Shown: positions 54,090-63,200 of the stretch, in pieces
Numbering within the stretch: position 1 is the first letter of the stretch
Layout: every line of letters starts with the position of its first letter
NCBI RefSeq assembly: GCF_002000985.1
Contig: NZ_CP018822.1
Span: forward strand, 1,568,001 to 1,632,000
Source: Streptococcus gallolyticus subsp. gallolyticus DSM 16831
Lineage (GTDB): Bacteria > Bacillota > Bacilli > Lactobacillales > Streptococcaceae
Reading direction: 5' to 3'
Length of the DNA: 64,000 nt
Position numbers and translations under genes: made by a program
The notes under the pieces: generated by a model
Databases searched by the model: none
What the model saw: only the letters and a program-made list of their open reading frames with translations
What the model was told of the DNA's origin: nothing

Positions 54090-54479
54090 TTATAAATCAT
54101 CAATGGCTACTGAAATAGCCTGTAACTTTTTATTTTGGATTTTCTTTTCATCAATCAATTGATGAAGTTCTTCAATTTGCTTCTGACAGGCTGAAATATC
54201 CTTGTTGTTTTGTGCAATGGTATCTGCCAAGTGCTGTTTGTAGTCACTTGTAATATTTACCTTCTTCGGCTGATTTTGTTTTACTTTTAATTCAGGCGTC
54301 TGTACATCTTTAGATTCTGACTCCTTTTTTTGCTGTTCAAAAGCAGCCACATAATCTACTTCTTCAATTAGTTTTTCATCCTGTTTTTGGAAAAGTGCAG
54401 CGATTTTAGCTCTTTCTTCATGGGACGATGTCGGTTTCACATCATCTAGTGGCTGATCAAAATTCCATGTTTTACTCAT
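54090..54479 (-). CDS. ICE-conserved hypothetical protein, 129 residues
   Basis: The protein begins MSKTWNFDQPLDDVKPTSSHEERAKIAALF and has a Gln/Lys-rich middle and a C-terminal coiled coil (ISACQKQIEELHQLIDEKKIQNKKL). I recall such proteins only from streptococcal Tn5252-like ICEs, without function. ATGA overlap with the preceding gene. Confidence 0.72.
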   Translation of the reverse strand: MSKTWNFDQPLDDVKPTSSHEERAKIAALFQKQDEKLIEEVDYVAAFEQQKKESESKDVQTPELKVKQNQPKKVNITSDYKQHLADTIAQNNKDISACQKQIEELHQLIDEKKIQNKKLQAISVAIDDL

Positions 54480-54703
54480 TCTATATCCTCATTTCTGTAA
54501 TCTGGGTGTAGTGTGTTTGCTTTACCAAAGGCTTGCTCTAGTGCTTCATGAAATGACAAGTGACTAGATTGTTGCCGTTTGATAAAGGTACTGTACATAG
54601 CTGTTTGTAGTTGGTCACGATAGTGTTCCAATTTCTCCGTCTCACGTGAGACCTTTTCTTCTTGCCTAGCTACTTTTTCAGCTAGACGTTCAATCACACT
54701 CAT
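54476..54703 (-). CDS. ICE-conserved small coiled-coil protein, 75 residues
   Basis: MSVIERLAEKVARQEEKVSRETEKLEHYRDQLQTAM is a coiled coil; the second half (SHLSFHEALEQAFGKANTL) is compact. This type is conserved in streptococcal ICEs next to the toprim gene; function unknown. AAGGAGG precedes the ATG. Confidence 0.72.
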   Translation of the reverse strand: MSVIERLAEKVARQEEKVSRETEKLEHYRDQLQTAMYSTFIKRQQSSHLSFHEALEQAFGKANTLHPDYRNEDIE

Positions 54704-54756
54704 AGGGTGTCCTCCTTGTCACATTCTAGATTATGATAGCGGACTTGATTTTGTTA

Positions 54757-55833
54757 TCACAATTCCAATGCATGCTCCCATTTAGGTGGAGGATGATTCC
54801 TAATGACTTGTGTTTGAGCTGATTGGACAACGTCTCCTAAAGATATTTCCCTCTGCTGTTTCACAATATCATTCCAATCTGACTTTGTTTCAAGTCCCTG
54901 CAATGGTGGTAAATCTTGAGAAATCGGAAGTCCTTTATCTGACAGTTTCTGACAAAATTCTCTTCCTGCTTCATCGTTATCAACAGCCAATGTTATGACA
55001 TTTGAATGAGTTTGAAAAAAGGTTGTCGTCTCTTGTATTGCCTGAAGATAATGGCTAAGTCTGTTTGGTTTTACTGTATCTAGAAATGCCAATTTCCCCT
55101 GTTCCTCTGCTGCTAGACGCAAGGTCTGATAAGCAATCACTGAAAGTTTTAAGCCTTCCATTGAAATCAGGCGAACATCGGATAATTGCTTTTGATGAAG
55201 CTGATAATAACTCATCATATCGATAACGGATTCACAAAAAATGAGTCGATTGGGATTCCCAATATCGAAACTAATACCGACATGGCCATGAGAGCCTTTC
55301 ATGATTTTTTTGAGATAGTCTCGATCATGTCTTTCTTCATTTTTGACGAGACCTTGAAGGCTTGCTGCCTGTAAGGTCCCATTATGATCAAAGCTTTTAA
55401 ACACTAATACTGGCTCCGTTTGATAAGTAGCTTGAGCAAGCAATCCTTGTCTGCCAAAGGTATTAATAGTCTGATCACTTAGACCCCGAATGTCTTTTAA
55501 GTAAATACGTGCTTTCTGAAAGGGTTCTTCACGCAAATAATATTGAAATGGTTGATAAACCTCTTCTATTACTTTGGTCTGTTCAAAATCTCCAGTTTCA
55601 AGATAGGATACAGCCTCTTTGAAAGAAACACCTGCCACTAATTGAACAAAGTCAATCACATCCCCTTGTATATCTCTTGAAAACCATTTGAAAGTATTGG
55701 TATCCGCAAAAATCCGAAAGGAATCATGGTCTGGGTGTTCATAAATGTGTCCTGATAATCGTCTAAAAGAATACCCCAGACTTTCAGCCACATCTAAAAT
55801 AGCCTTTTGTTTTACTGCTTTAATTCGTGTCAT
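54757..55833 (-). CDS. Toprim-domain protein with primase-like N-terminus
   Basis: The 358-residue protein has an N-terminal DUF3991/CHC2-like region (FRIFADTNTFKWFSRDIQGDVIDFVQLVAGVSFKEAV), without the zinc cysteines of true CHC2. A toprim domain follows, with the Glu in FCESVIDMM and the DxD in AVDNDEAGREF. Such proteins are standard in Tn5252-like ICEs and may prime the transferred strand. It follows the VirB8-like gene by 39 bases. Confidence 0.85.
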   Translation of the reverse strand: MTRIKAVKQKAILDVAESLGYSFRRLSGHIYEHPDHDSFRIFADTNTFKWFSRDIQGDVIDFVQLVAGVSFKEAVSYLETGDFEQTKVIEEVYQPFQYYLREEPFQKARIYLKDIRGLSDQTINTFGRQGLLAQATYQTEPVLVFKSFDHNGTLQAASLQGLVKNEERHDRDYLKKIMKGSHGHVGISFDIGNPNRLIFCESVIDMMSYYQLHQKQLSDVRLISMEGLKLSVIAYQTLRLAAEEQGKLAFLDTVKPNRLSHYLQAIQETTTFFQTHSNVITLAVDNDEAGREFCQKLSDKGLPISQDLPPLQGLETKSDWNDIVKQQREISLGDVVQSAQTQVIRNHPPPKWEHALEL

Positions 55834-55872
55834 CTTGTCTCCCTATCAAAAAAAGTAGAAGACTGTCTCCTG

Positions 55873-56511
55873 CTAGTTGTTCTCGCTTGTTGTAGTTCCT
55901 TGGATCGTTGGTATGCTGGAATTAGCACCATTTGTGGCTTCTTTCATGTCCTCTAGTTTCCCATTCCAAATGGTCAACTGATTAACCAGGAGCTTGTCGG
56001 AAACTTTAGAGTAGGACAACATAACCGTCTTGTTTTCTGTCTGAGTGGTTCGTTGTTGTTGCTCACTCAAATCAGAAACATAGGTCACTTGATAGGTAAC
56101 TTCCGCCAGTGCAACATTGCTTTCTGTATTGACATAGATACTGGATGATTCAAATCGGTAGTCAAGTATGTAATCTTTATAAACTTGGTTGATCGCTTTA
56201 TTCTGATTTGCTTCCTCTTCTGAAAATGCCGAATCCGTCATGTAGGGTTTGATACGACTGTTATTTTCTCCTAGCTGAACCTTGGTGAAATATTGAGTGA
56301 GAAATTCATTGACAAGATCATCTGATAAGACCGTTGCTTTTTCTTCCTGCTTTTCCTTTGTCACAAGTTTATTGGCTTCTGCTCGTATTTGGTGCTCAGT
56401 TTGCTTTGAAACGGATTGTGAGCCAATCGTATATCCAATCATGACCATAAAACTGACTGCAATTAAACCTCCTACTCCAATCAGAAATCGAGCTTTCACT
56501 TTATTTAACAT
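55873..56511 (-). CDS. VirB8/TcpC-like membrane-anchored transfer protein
   Basis: One N-terminal membrane helix (FLIGVGGLIAVSFMVMIGYTIG), then an outside domain of about 150 residues (LVNEFLTQYFTKV; AEVTYQVTYVSDL; VMLSYSKVSDKLLVNQL) with the alternating alpha/beta pattern of NTF2-like VirB8/TcpC proteins. It ends in a Ser/Thr-rich tail. The identification rests on topology and fold pattern. AAAGGAG precedes the ATG. Hairpin sequence near 55850-55876 may end its transcript. Confidence 0.65.
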   Translation of the reverse strand: MLNKVKARFLIGVGGLIAVSFMVMIGYTIGSQSVSKQTEHQIRAEANKLVTKEKQEEKATVLSDDLVNEFLTQYFTKVQLGENNSRIKPYMTDSAFSEEEANQNKAINQVYKDYILDYRFESSSIYVNTESNVALAEVTYQVTYVSDLSEQQQRTTQTENKTVMLSYSKVSDKLLVNQLTIWNGKLEDMKEATNGANSSIPTIQGTTTSENN

Positions 56512-56574
56512 GGCTTACTCCTTTATTAGTGATAGCCTCATCATAACAAGATTAGCTTGGAGATTTTATCACAA

Positions 56575-56602
56575 GAAAAAGGACTACCAATCGGTAATCC
56601 TC
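56575..56602 (-). terminator. Terminator of the two-gene ICE operon
   Basis: AGGATTACC / GGTAGTCCT with a GATT loop and five T on the minus strand. Confidence 0.82.
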
Positions 56603-56606
56603 CGTG

Positions 56607-56897
56607 TTAGACCATTCTATTTTTCCACCACTTCATAATAAAGCTTAAAACGAGAAATAGATTCAAAACAATAAAAAATCCTGTAAAACTCCAAACACCA
56701 TTGGTGGCTAAATCTTCTGTATAAAGGTATCTCTCAGTAAAGAAGAGGTAAATTCCATAGATTTCAATAAAGACTGATCCACCGATGAGTCCGATAAGGA
56801 ATAAAGTACTTGAAACTTTCAGAATCCGATAAAAGACAAGCAATATTAGTCCTATTGCTGCGATAATCAAAAGGCTTTGTAGAATTTGTTCCAACAT
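56607..56897 (-). CDS. ICE-conserved membrane protein, 96 residues
   Basis: Three hydrophobic helices (LLIIAAIGLILLVFYRIL; LFLIGLIGGSVFIEIYGIYLFF; GFFIVLNLFLVLSFIM) and a basic C-terminus. Starts one base after the preceding stop. Known to me only from streptococcal ICE backbones; possibly part of the transfer channel, which is a guess. Confidence 0.7.
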   Translation of the reverse strand: MLEQILQSLLIIAAIGLILLVFYRILKVSSTLFLIGLIGGSVFIEIYGIYLFFTERYLYTEDLATNGVWSFTGFFIVLNLFLVLSFIMKWWKNRMV

Positions 56898-56898
56898 C

Positions 56899-57210
56899 TT
56901 ACACCTCTTTCTGGACTAATTGCTTGCGATAATAGTCAGCCTGTTCCTGGTCAAGTTCATCAAGTTGGGCAACCAAGTCAAGGTATTCCGCTTTCGTTAC
57001 CTCATCTAAGCTTGGAAAATCATTCTCACGACTCGTGATGATGAGTTCCAGCTGTCCAGTGATTTCACGCTTTGAGAAGCTATAATCAAGCGTTTCATCT
57101 TCATACTGTTCCTTTAAGGTTTGGTAGTTACCTCTATCCTCTGTACTCGCAAAGCCTTGTGCCAACCATTCTTCAAGTCGATAACGCATTTCTTCTAGTG
57201 TTTGGGCCAT
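56899..57210 (-). CDS. ICE-conserved soluble protein, 103 residues
   Basis: MAQTLEEMRYRLEEWLAQGFASTEDRGNYQTL leads a highly acidic helical protein (about 30 percent Asp/Glu with Gln). Highly acidic small proteins are sometimes DNA mimics against restriction, but no ArdA signature is visible. First gene after the promoter at 57245-57273, followed by a membrane protein gene. Confidence 0.7.
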   Translation of the reverse strand: MAQTLEEMRYRLEEWLAQGFASTEDRGNYQTLKEQYEDETLDYSFSKREITGQLELIITSRENDFPSLDEVTKAEYLDLVAQLDELDQEQADYYRKQLVQKEV

Positions 57211-57244
57211 GATCTATTCTCCTTTTGTGATTTCTTGACTTCAT

Positions 57245-57273
57245 TTTACCGCGTTCAAAAATATTTGTCAGCT
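57245..57273 (-). promoter_or_regulatory. Promoter of the two-gene ICE operon, matching the recombinase promoter
   Basis: On the minus strand -35 CTGACA and -10 TAAAAT are 17 bases apart, with TTTGAACGCGG against the -10. It lies just past the helicase gene stop. The same element precedes the recombinase (25105-25133). Confidence 0.7.
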
Positions 57274-57280
57274 TTTTTTC

Positions 57281-60200
57281 TTATATCTCAAGTGCTATTC
57301 GTTGCTTCATTTGGGGTGTTGTATCTTCACTAAACTTGGCCAAAGCTGCATCTATCTCATCTATCTCTGCTTCTCTTTCAACCAAGGGAGCTAAAACATC
57401 ATATTTAGCCTTTACAAGCTGATAATCTTCTTCCTTGGGAAAGACTTTTTCAACTTCTACTTTGGCTACTCGTAGTTTATCTTTTAAATCCTTTACCAGC
57501 TCTTGCATCTTTTCTTGGTCATCTATAATATGGTCAATGGCATTACTAATCCGTTGAATGGTTCCCACGTCTGATTTCAAATCAAGGGCGACTGTATATT
57601 GATTATCACCTACAATCATCAAAGAAACCGTCTCTGGTAAGGGCTCACTAGGACCTCGTGTCGTCATTTTTAAGTCAAATCCTCTAAAGCAGGCAAGTGT
57701 TTTGACTTCCTTGGTCTCTGAGCGGTTATAGGTAATGAGTTTTCGCAGATAGTCCCCTGCTTCTGCACGATTATCCATTGCTTGATTGTCAAATTTCATG
57801 ACAAAATCTAGATGTTTAGTTGCTAGGGATTGGGCAATATCTTTATCGTATTGGCTCAACCGTATTTCCATGATAGGGAGATGCTTCTCGCAATAGGAAA
57901 TAGTGTGACGATATTCATCTTTTGAACGGTTAAAGGCTCGTTTTTGATTTTCTAACACCGTCAGTTCATTTTCCAATTCCATTTTCAGTTTGAGATAGGG
58001 GTTACCTGTCGCTAAAGCTTTGAAGTCAGAAGCTGTCATGGTTTGTTCATCAATGTCTTCAGCTGATCTCACAGGATCTTTTGAGGTCATAATCTGGGTG
58101 ATATACTTGAGTTTATTCTCCTGAGTCTGCCAGAGATAATTGTCGAAGCTCCCTTTGGTAATATAGTGATAAATGTCTACCTCCTGGTGCATATTTCCCT
58201 GACGAATCAATCTACCATTTCGCTGTACAATATCAGAAGGACGCCAGGGAACATCTAAGTGGTGAACAGCTTTCATGCGTGATTGCACGTTTAGACCCGT
58301 TCCACCTTTTTCAGTAGAAGCCATGAGAATCCGTACTTCTCCGCTATTGACCTTTCTAGACAGTGAGTTTTTCTTCTCATCGGTATTGGCATCATGCACA
58401 AAAGCAATCTGCTCTTTTGGAATCCCTCGATCGACAAGTAGATCTTTGAGTTCATTGTAGACATCAAACCCTTCTTCCTTACTTTTAGGAGTTCCAATAT
58501 CAGAGAAAATCATCTGAGTGGCTTTGTTTTCAGCTCCGTCACTGTAAATCCGCTCGACATTATCAACTACTTGAAGGATTTTCTGATTATCCGATAAGGT
58601 ATAAGCAGAGTCAATCAACCGCATATCAATGGCTAGTTTTCTGGCTTCACCTGTGATTTTAAGCATGTTATCTCTACTTGGATCAACACTACCTGACTTG
58701 ATAGCGTCTGACCGCTCTACCAGTTCCTCTAAATAGTATTTCTGAGCTTGCGTTAACTCGCTTTCCACCGCGATAATCTTGGCTTCAGGTACAGGTAAAT
58801 CAAGCATATCTGAAGTCTGAATGTCTGCTGTTTCCTTGTAAATACGCATAAGTTCAGGCAGATTGACAAATTTCTTGAACCGTTTCTTAGGTTGGTATTT
58901 ATCACCTGTCGGGGCTAGTTCCATAGAGTTTTCGATATTCCCAAAAGCACCAACCCAAGAGTCAAAATTGGATACCTGGTATCGTTCCAAGACATCAGGT
59001 TGAATGTAATTCATCATGGTGAAAAGTTCACTAATGGAGTTTGAGACTGGTGTTCCTGTCGCAAAAACGACATTTCTATCACCATGCTCTGCCTGAACCT
59101 GTCTCACCTTCATCTCCATATCCACGTTCTTTTTTGAAGTGGTATTGGTAATTCCCGCGACATTCCCAAGTCCAGTGATTGGACGGATATTCTTGAAATG
59201 ATGAGCTTCATCCACAAAGAGAAAATCAATGCCAAGGTTTTCAAATTCAATAAAGGTATCTCGTTCCAGTTTTTGGAGTTCTTCTAGTTGGTGTTCTAGT
59301 CCCTTAATCGAACGCTCTGCTTCTTTAACTGTATAGTCAGAATCACTTCCTAGCTTGATTTCTCTGAGTTGCTCGAGTTTGTCATTGATATAGGTGACCT
59401 GTTTCTCACGACTCATCGGTATTTTCTCAAATTGTGAATCCCCAATGACAATGGCATCATAATCCCCTGTAATAATCCTAGACACAAACTGCTTGCGTTT
59501 GGCTTTGGCAAAGTCTTTCTTAGTGGTCACATAGACTTTCTTGGTAGGGAAAAATTTCATGATTTCTTGACCAAACTGTGCAGTCAAACTAGAAGGAACC
59601 ACATAGAGAGGCTTATGCACCATCCCGAGTTCTTTCAATTTGAATCCTGCTCCAAGCATGGTCAAGGTCTTTCCAGAACCTACCTCATGGGCTAGTAGGG
59701 CACGTTTTTCTTCTACAATCCGTTGAATGGCATTCTTTTGGTGAGGACGTAAGGAGATATTCTGGGCAAGTCCATCAATGGTTAAATGACTACCATCATA
59801 GGTCTTAGATACTGTACGATTGTAGAGCCTATTATAGGTATCTTCAATCATTTGTTGGACTTCTGGATACTTTGCTACAAAATCTTGAAAGAGTTCTTGG
59901 AGGTGTGTTTCCTTGTCACGTAGGACCGTTGTTTTCTCCACATCCGTCACATTCTTTTTCTTATCCCCTTCGACAACTTGTTTTGTGATCGTTGGTTGAT
60001 TGGAATTCAGGAGATTTTCAAAGATTTTTCGACCACTATCATAGCGTGAAGCAGGGACACCTAAACTCCTATCCGTTGCGTTGGAATAGGTGTAGGCAAA
60101 TTTAGATTGGTAAGTGATAACCCCGTCAATGGGACTGACTTCAAGGACTGTCGCTACTTCTTGGTCAGACAGTTCATAGCCTTTCCCCATAAAGGTTTCT

Positions 60201-63200
60201 TGGGCAAATTTTCCGTAAACAGACAAGGGAATCCAGCGTGAACCAATCCGATAATCAATGTCTGCTAAAGTAATGCGTGCTGGTTTGATAGCTTCTAGAA
60301 GTCCTGCATAATGCGGCCAGTTAAAGTCCTGATTGCCTTGTTTCACAAATAGGTCCACCACTTCTAACTTGGTAACGACATCACCTGACAGGAAGTCTTG
60401 GCGAGAAACATAGGACAGCTCCCCATTCAAATACTTCTCAGGATCAGGCATAATGAGGTCGCCTAACTCCTCAATCAAAGTCATCTTCGAATCAACCTGA
60501 TAGATGGACATCATATAATCAAAATCAACACCTCGTCCGTCAGCCAAGCTGGAATTTAAGGCATCAAGGGCAGTATGTACCTTTTTAACCTCTTTTTCAG
60601 GACGCACCAGAGCCTTTTCAAAGGCAAGGGATTTAGTATAGATAACAGACTTTCCACTTGGATCTAGACTTTCATCTTCCAAACTAGCAAGAAGCGAATA
60701 CTTATCATCACTATCAAAAAGATTGCGGTTCACTGCACTATTCAAATACCCATAGCGTTTGACAAAGCTATCATAGGTACGATTGAGTTTGCCTAACAAG
60801 TGGTTAAAGCTCTCCTTATCATAATCATAATAGCGTTGAATGGCAATAACTTCTTGGTAGGCATTGCGAATATCGACCATTCCTTTGATTCGTGCCACTT
60901 CTTTCTCAGACAAAGGAGCTTCATAGAAAACTGTCTTTTTATAATATCCCTTAAACTGACCACGTTTTGCTGCATCATCGGTCACATAGACATCTAAAGC
61001 AGTACTATCTGTCACTTCTAAGGCATTAAAGCGATCAATATGCTTTTGGGAATGTTTGGTGTCCCATGCTTTAAAGTTGCCTTCTTCATCGACATAGTAA
61101 CTGATTTCTTCCGTCTTGGTCCCCACTCGAATGCCTTTATTGTCTCGATAGTAGACCGTAGAACCCTGATAACCAAAACTGTACTGACCTAGATTCTCCC
61201 TCATTTCAGCTGGAATGGAGGTATCAATGACTTGTTTGGTCAACACATTTGGGTTAATGATGATTTCATTTCTATCAATCTCCCTTGGGGCTTTTACTTG
61301 ATGTAGAGCAGTTTGAACACTTGCGATGAGGTTGTCACTAGTCCCCTTAACAGAAAGTGTTCCACCGTTAAAGTTTCTGACTTCATAGGTTCCTAGCACT
61401 TGGCTATTGTATTCTCCATCAAAGTAAGGATTGAGCCAAATACGACTATCCTTTTCATAACGAATGGAACCTGAAAAGGATAAGTCATCTGTCACATATC
61501 CCTTGTCCAAGTGTTTCTGGAAGAACAACATATCCGTTGTAACATTCGTTCCGGCAATGGCCTTAAAGGCAGAATCAGGCAGTCGAACCCCACCAAGAAA
61601 TTCAGTTGTCTCACGAATATCTTGTAAGATGTTTTCTGTTCGTTTGTCCATGGTCCCTGTTGAAGAGATAATCGCTACTTGTCCACCATCATGGACTAAA
61701 TCAAGCGACTTTTTGACAAAGTAATCATGAATCATGTAAGGCTTATCGTACCTGTTATCCGCAATTCGAAGATTGGCAAACGGCACATTTGAAATCACTA
61801 AATCAAAGCTATTGTCGTTAAAAGCTACCGTCTCAAAACCCTTAATTTCAATATAACTATTGGGATGAAGGTGTTTAGCTATAGCTCCTGTAATGGTATC
61901 TAACTCTACGCCATATAGCTCACTCTTTTCTCTTAACTGTTTAGGCATAGCCGCAAAGAAATTCCCTGTTCCCATGGAAGGGTCTAGGATTTTACCACCT
62001 GTAAAACCATCTCTTTCCAACTTATCCCACATCCGACGGATAAGGGCAGGGTCTGTGTAATAGGCTGTCAGAGAGGACTGTTTCATATCTGAATACTCTT
62101 TATCTGTGACTAAGCCTTTCAGTTCTTCTCGTTCCTTAGAAAATTTTGGATTATAGTCATCAAAGACATCATTGGCAAGTCCACCCCAACCCACATACTT
62201 GGCAAGGAGTTCTTGTTCACTTGGTGAAGCAATACGGTGCTCTACTTCTAGATTTTTTACCAACCGAATAGCCGCAATGTTTGTCTCAACCTTATCTCTA
62301 GCAGTCTTAGGATAAAAGTCTGTCATATCTTCTGGAAAATAAAAGTCTGTTACTGGAATCTCTGGAATTGATTCCTCTACCTCCTCAACAGGACCTTGGT
62401 TGTTTGGTTGGTCAACAACATCATTGTTAGTCTCCTCTACACCACTTGGTTCCAAGAGACCGACAGTCTGAATAGGGTGCTCAGTAGCTGATTCCTCTTC
62501 CAAAAATGAAAAAAGATTTAGTTCTTGGTCCGCTCCTTCTAACTCTATTTGTGGTTCTGCCTTTGGCTGATGAAGTGCCTGACTGACTTCTTCCCAAGTT
62601 CTCACATAAAGAACTGGATTTTGTTCAATGATATCCGAAAAGTCATTGACTAACTCAATCCGAATCAAACCGTTTAATCGAGCATCGCTGACCGACATGA
62701 CCTCAAAGTCCTGTCCCTTATAGGAAACCAATGAACCCAGCGGATAGTGGTTCAAAACCATCTGAACAAGTGGATTTTCCTCAAACGCTTCATCAACCAC
62801 TTCTTTCTTCTTAGGTTTCTCTAGATTACTCTTCCAATCCCGAAGGGTTAAATCTGACTGACTATTCTTATCTTTTTCAAATGCTTCCGCATCTTCTCGG
62901 CTAAGTTCTTCATGTAAAAAAGCATAGGCAATCTGTCGTAGTTCTTCTAATGGAAGCTGGCTACCAAAGAAAAATTCAACCTTGTCATGACTTATCCCCA
63001 TCTGGAGTAGTTCTGTCGCAAGAGCTAGTTGAGTTACAGAGGCATTGGGATAGCCACCTAATAAGGCAAGATCCGCATTTTTCAAATGAAAACGACCTGC
63101 CGCATTCAATAAAATACCGATTTGGTCAAGGTCAAACTGAGATAAATCAATCCCTAACTGAGTCAATTTTTCTTGATTTTCTATCCTAATGACTTGTCCA

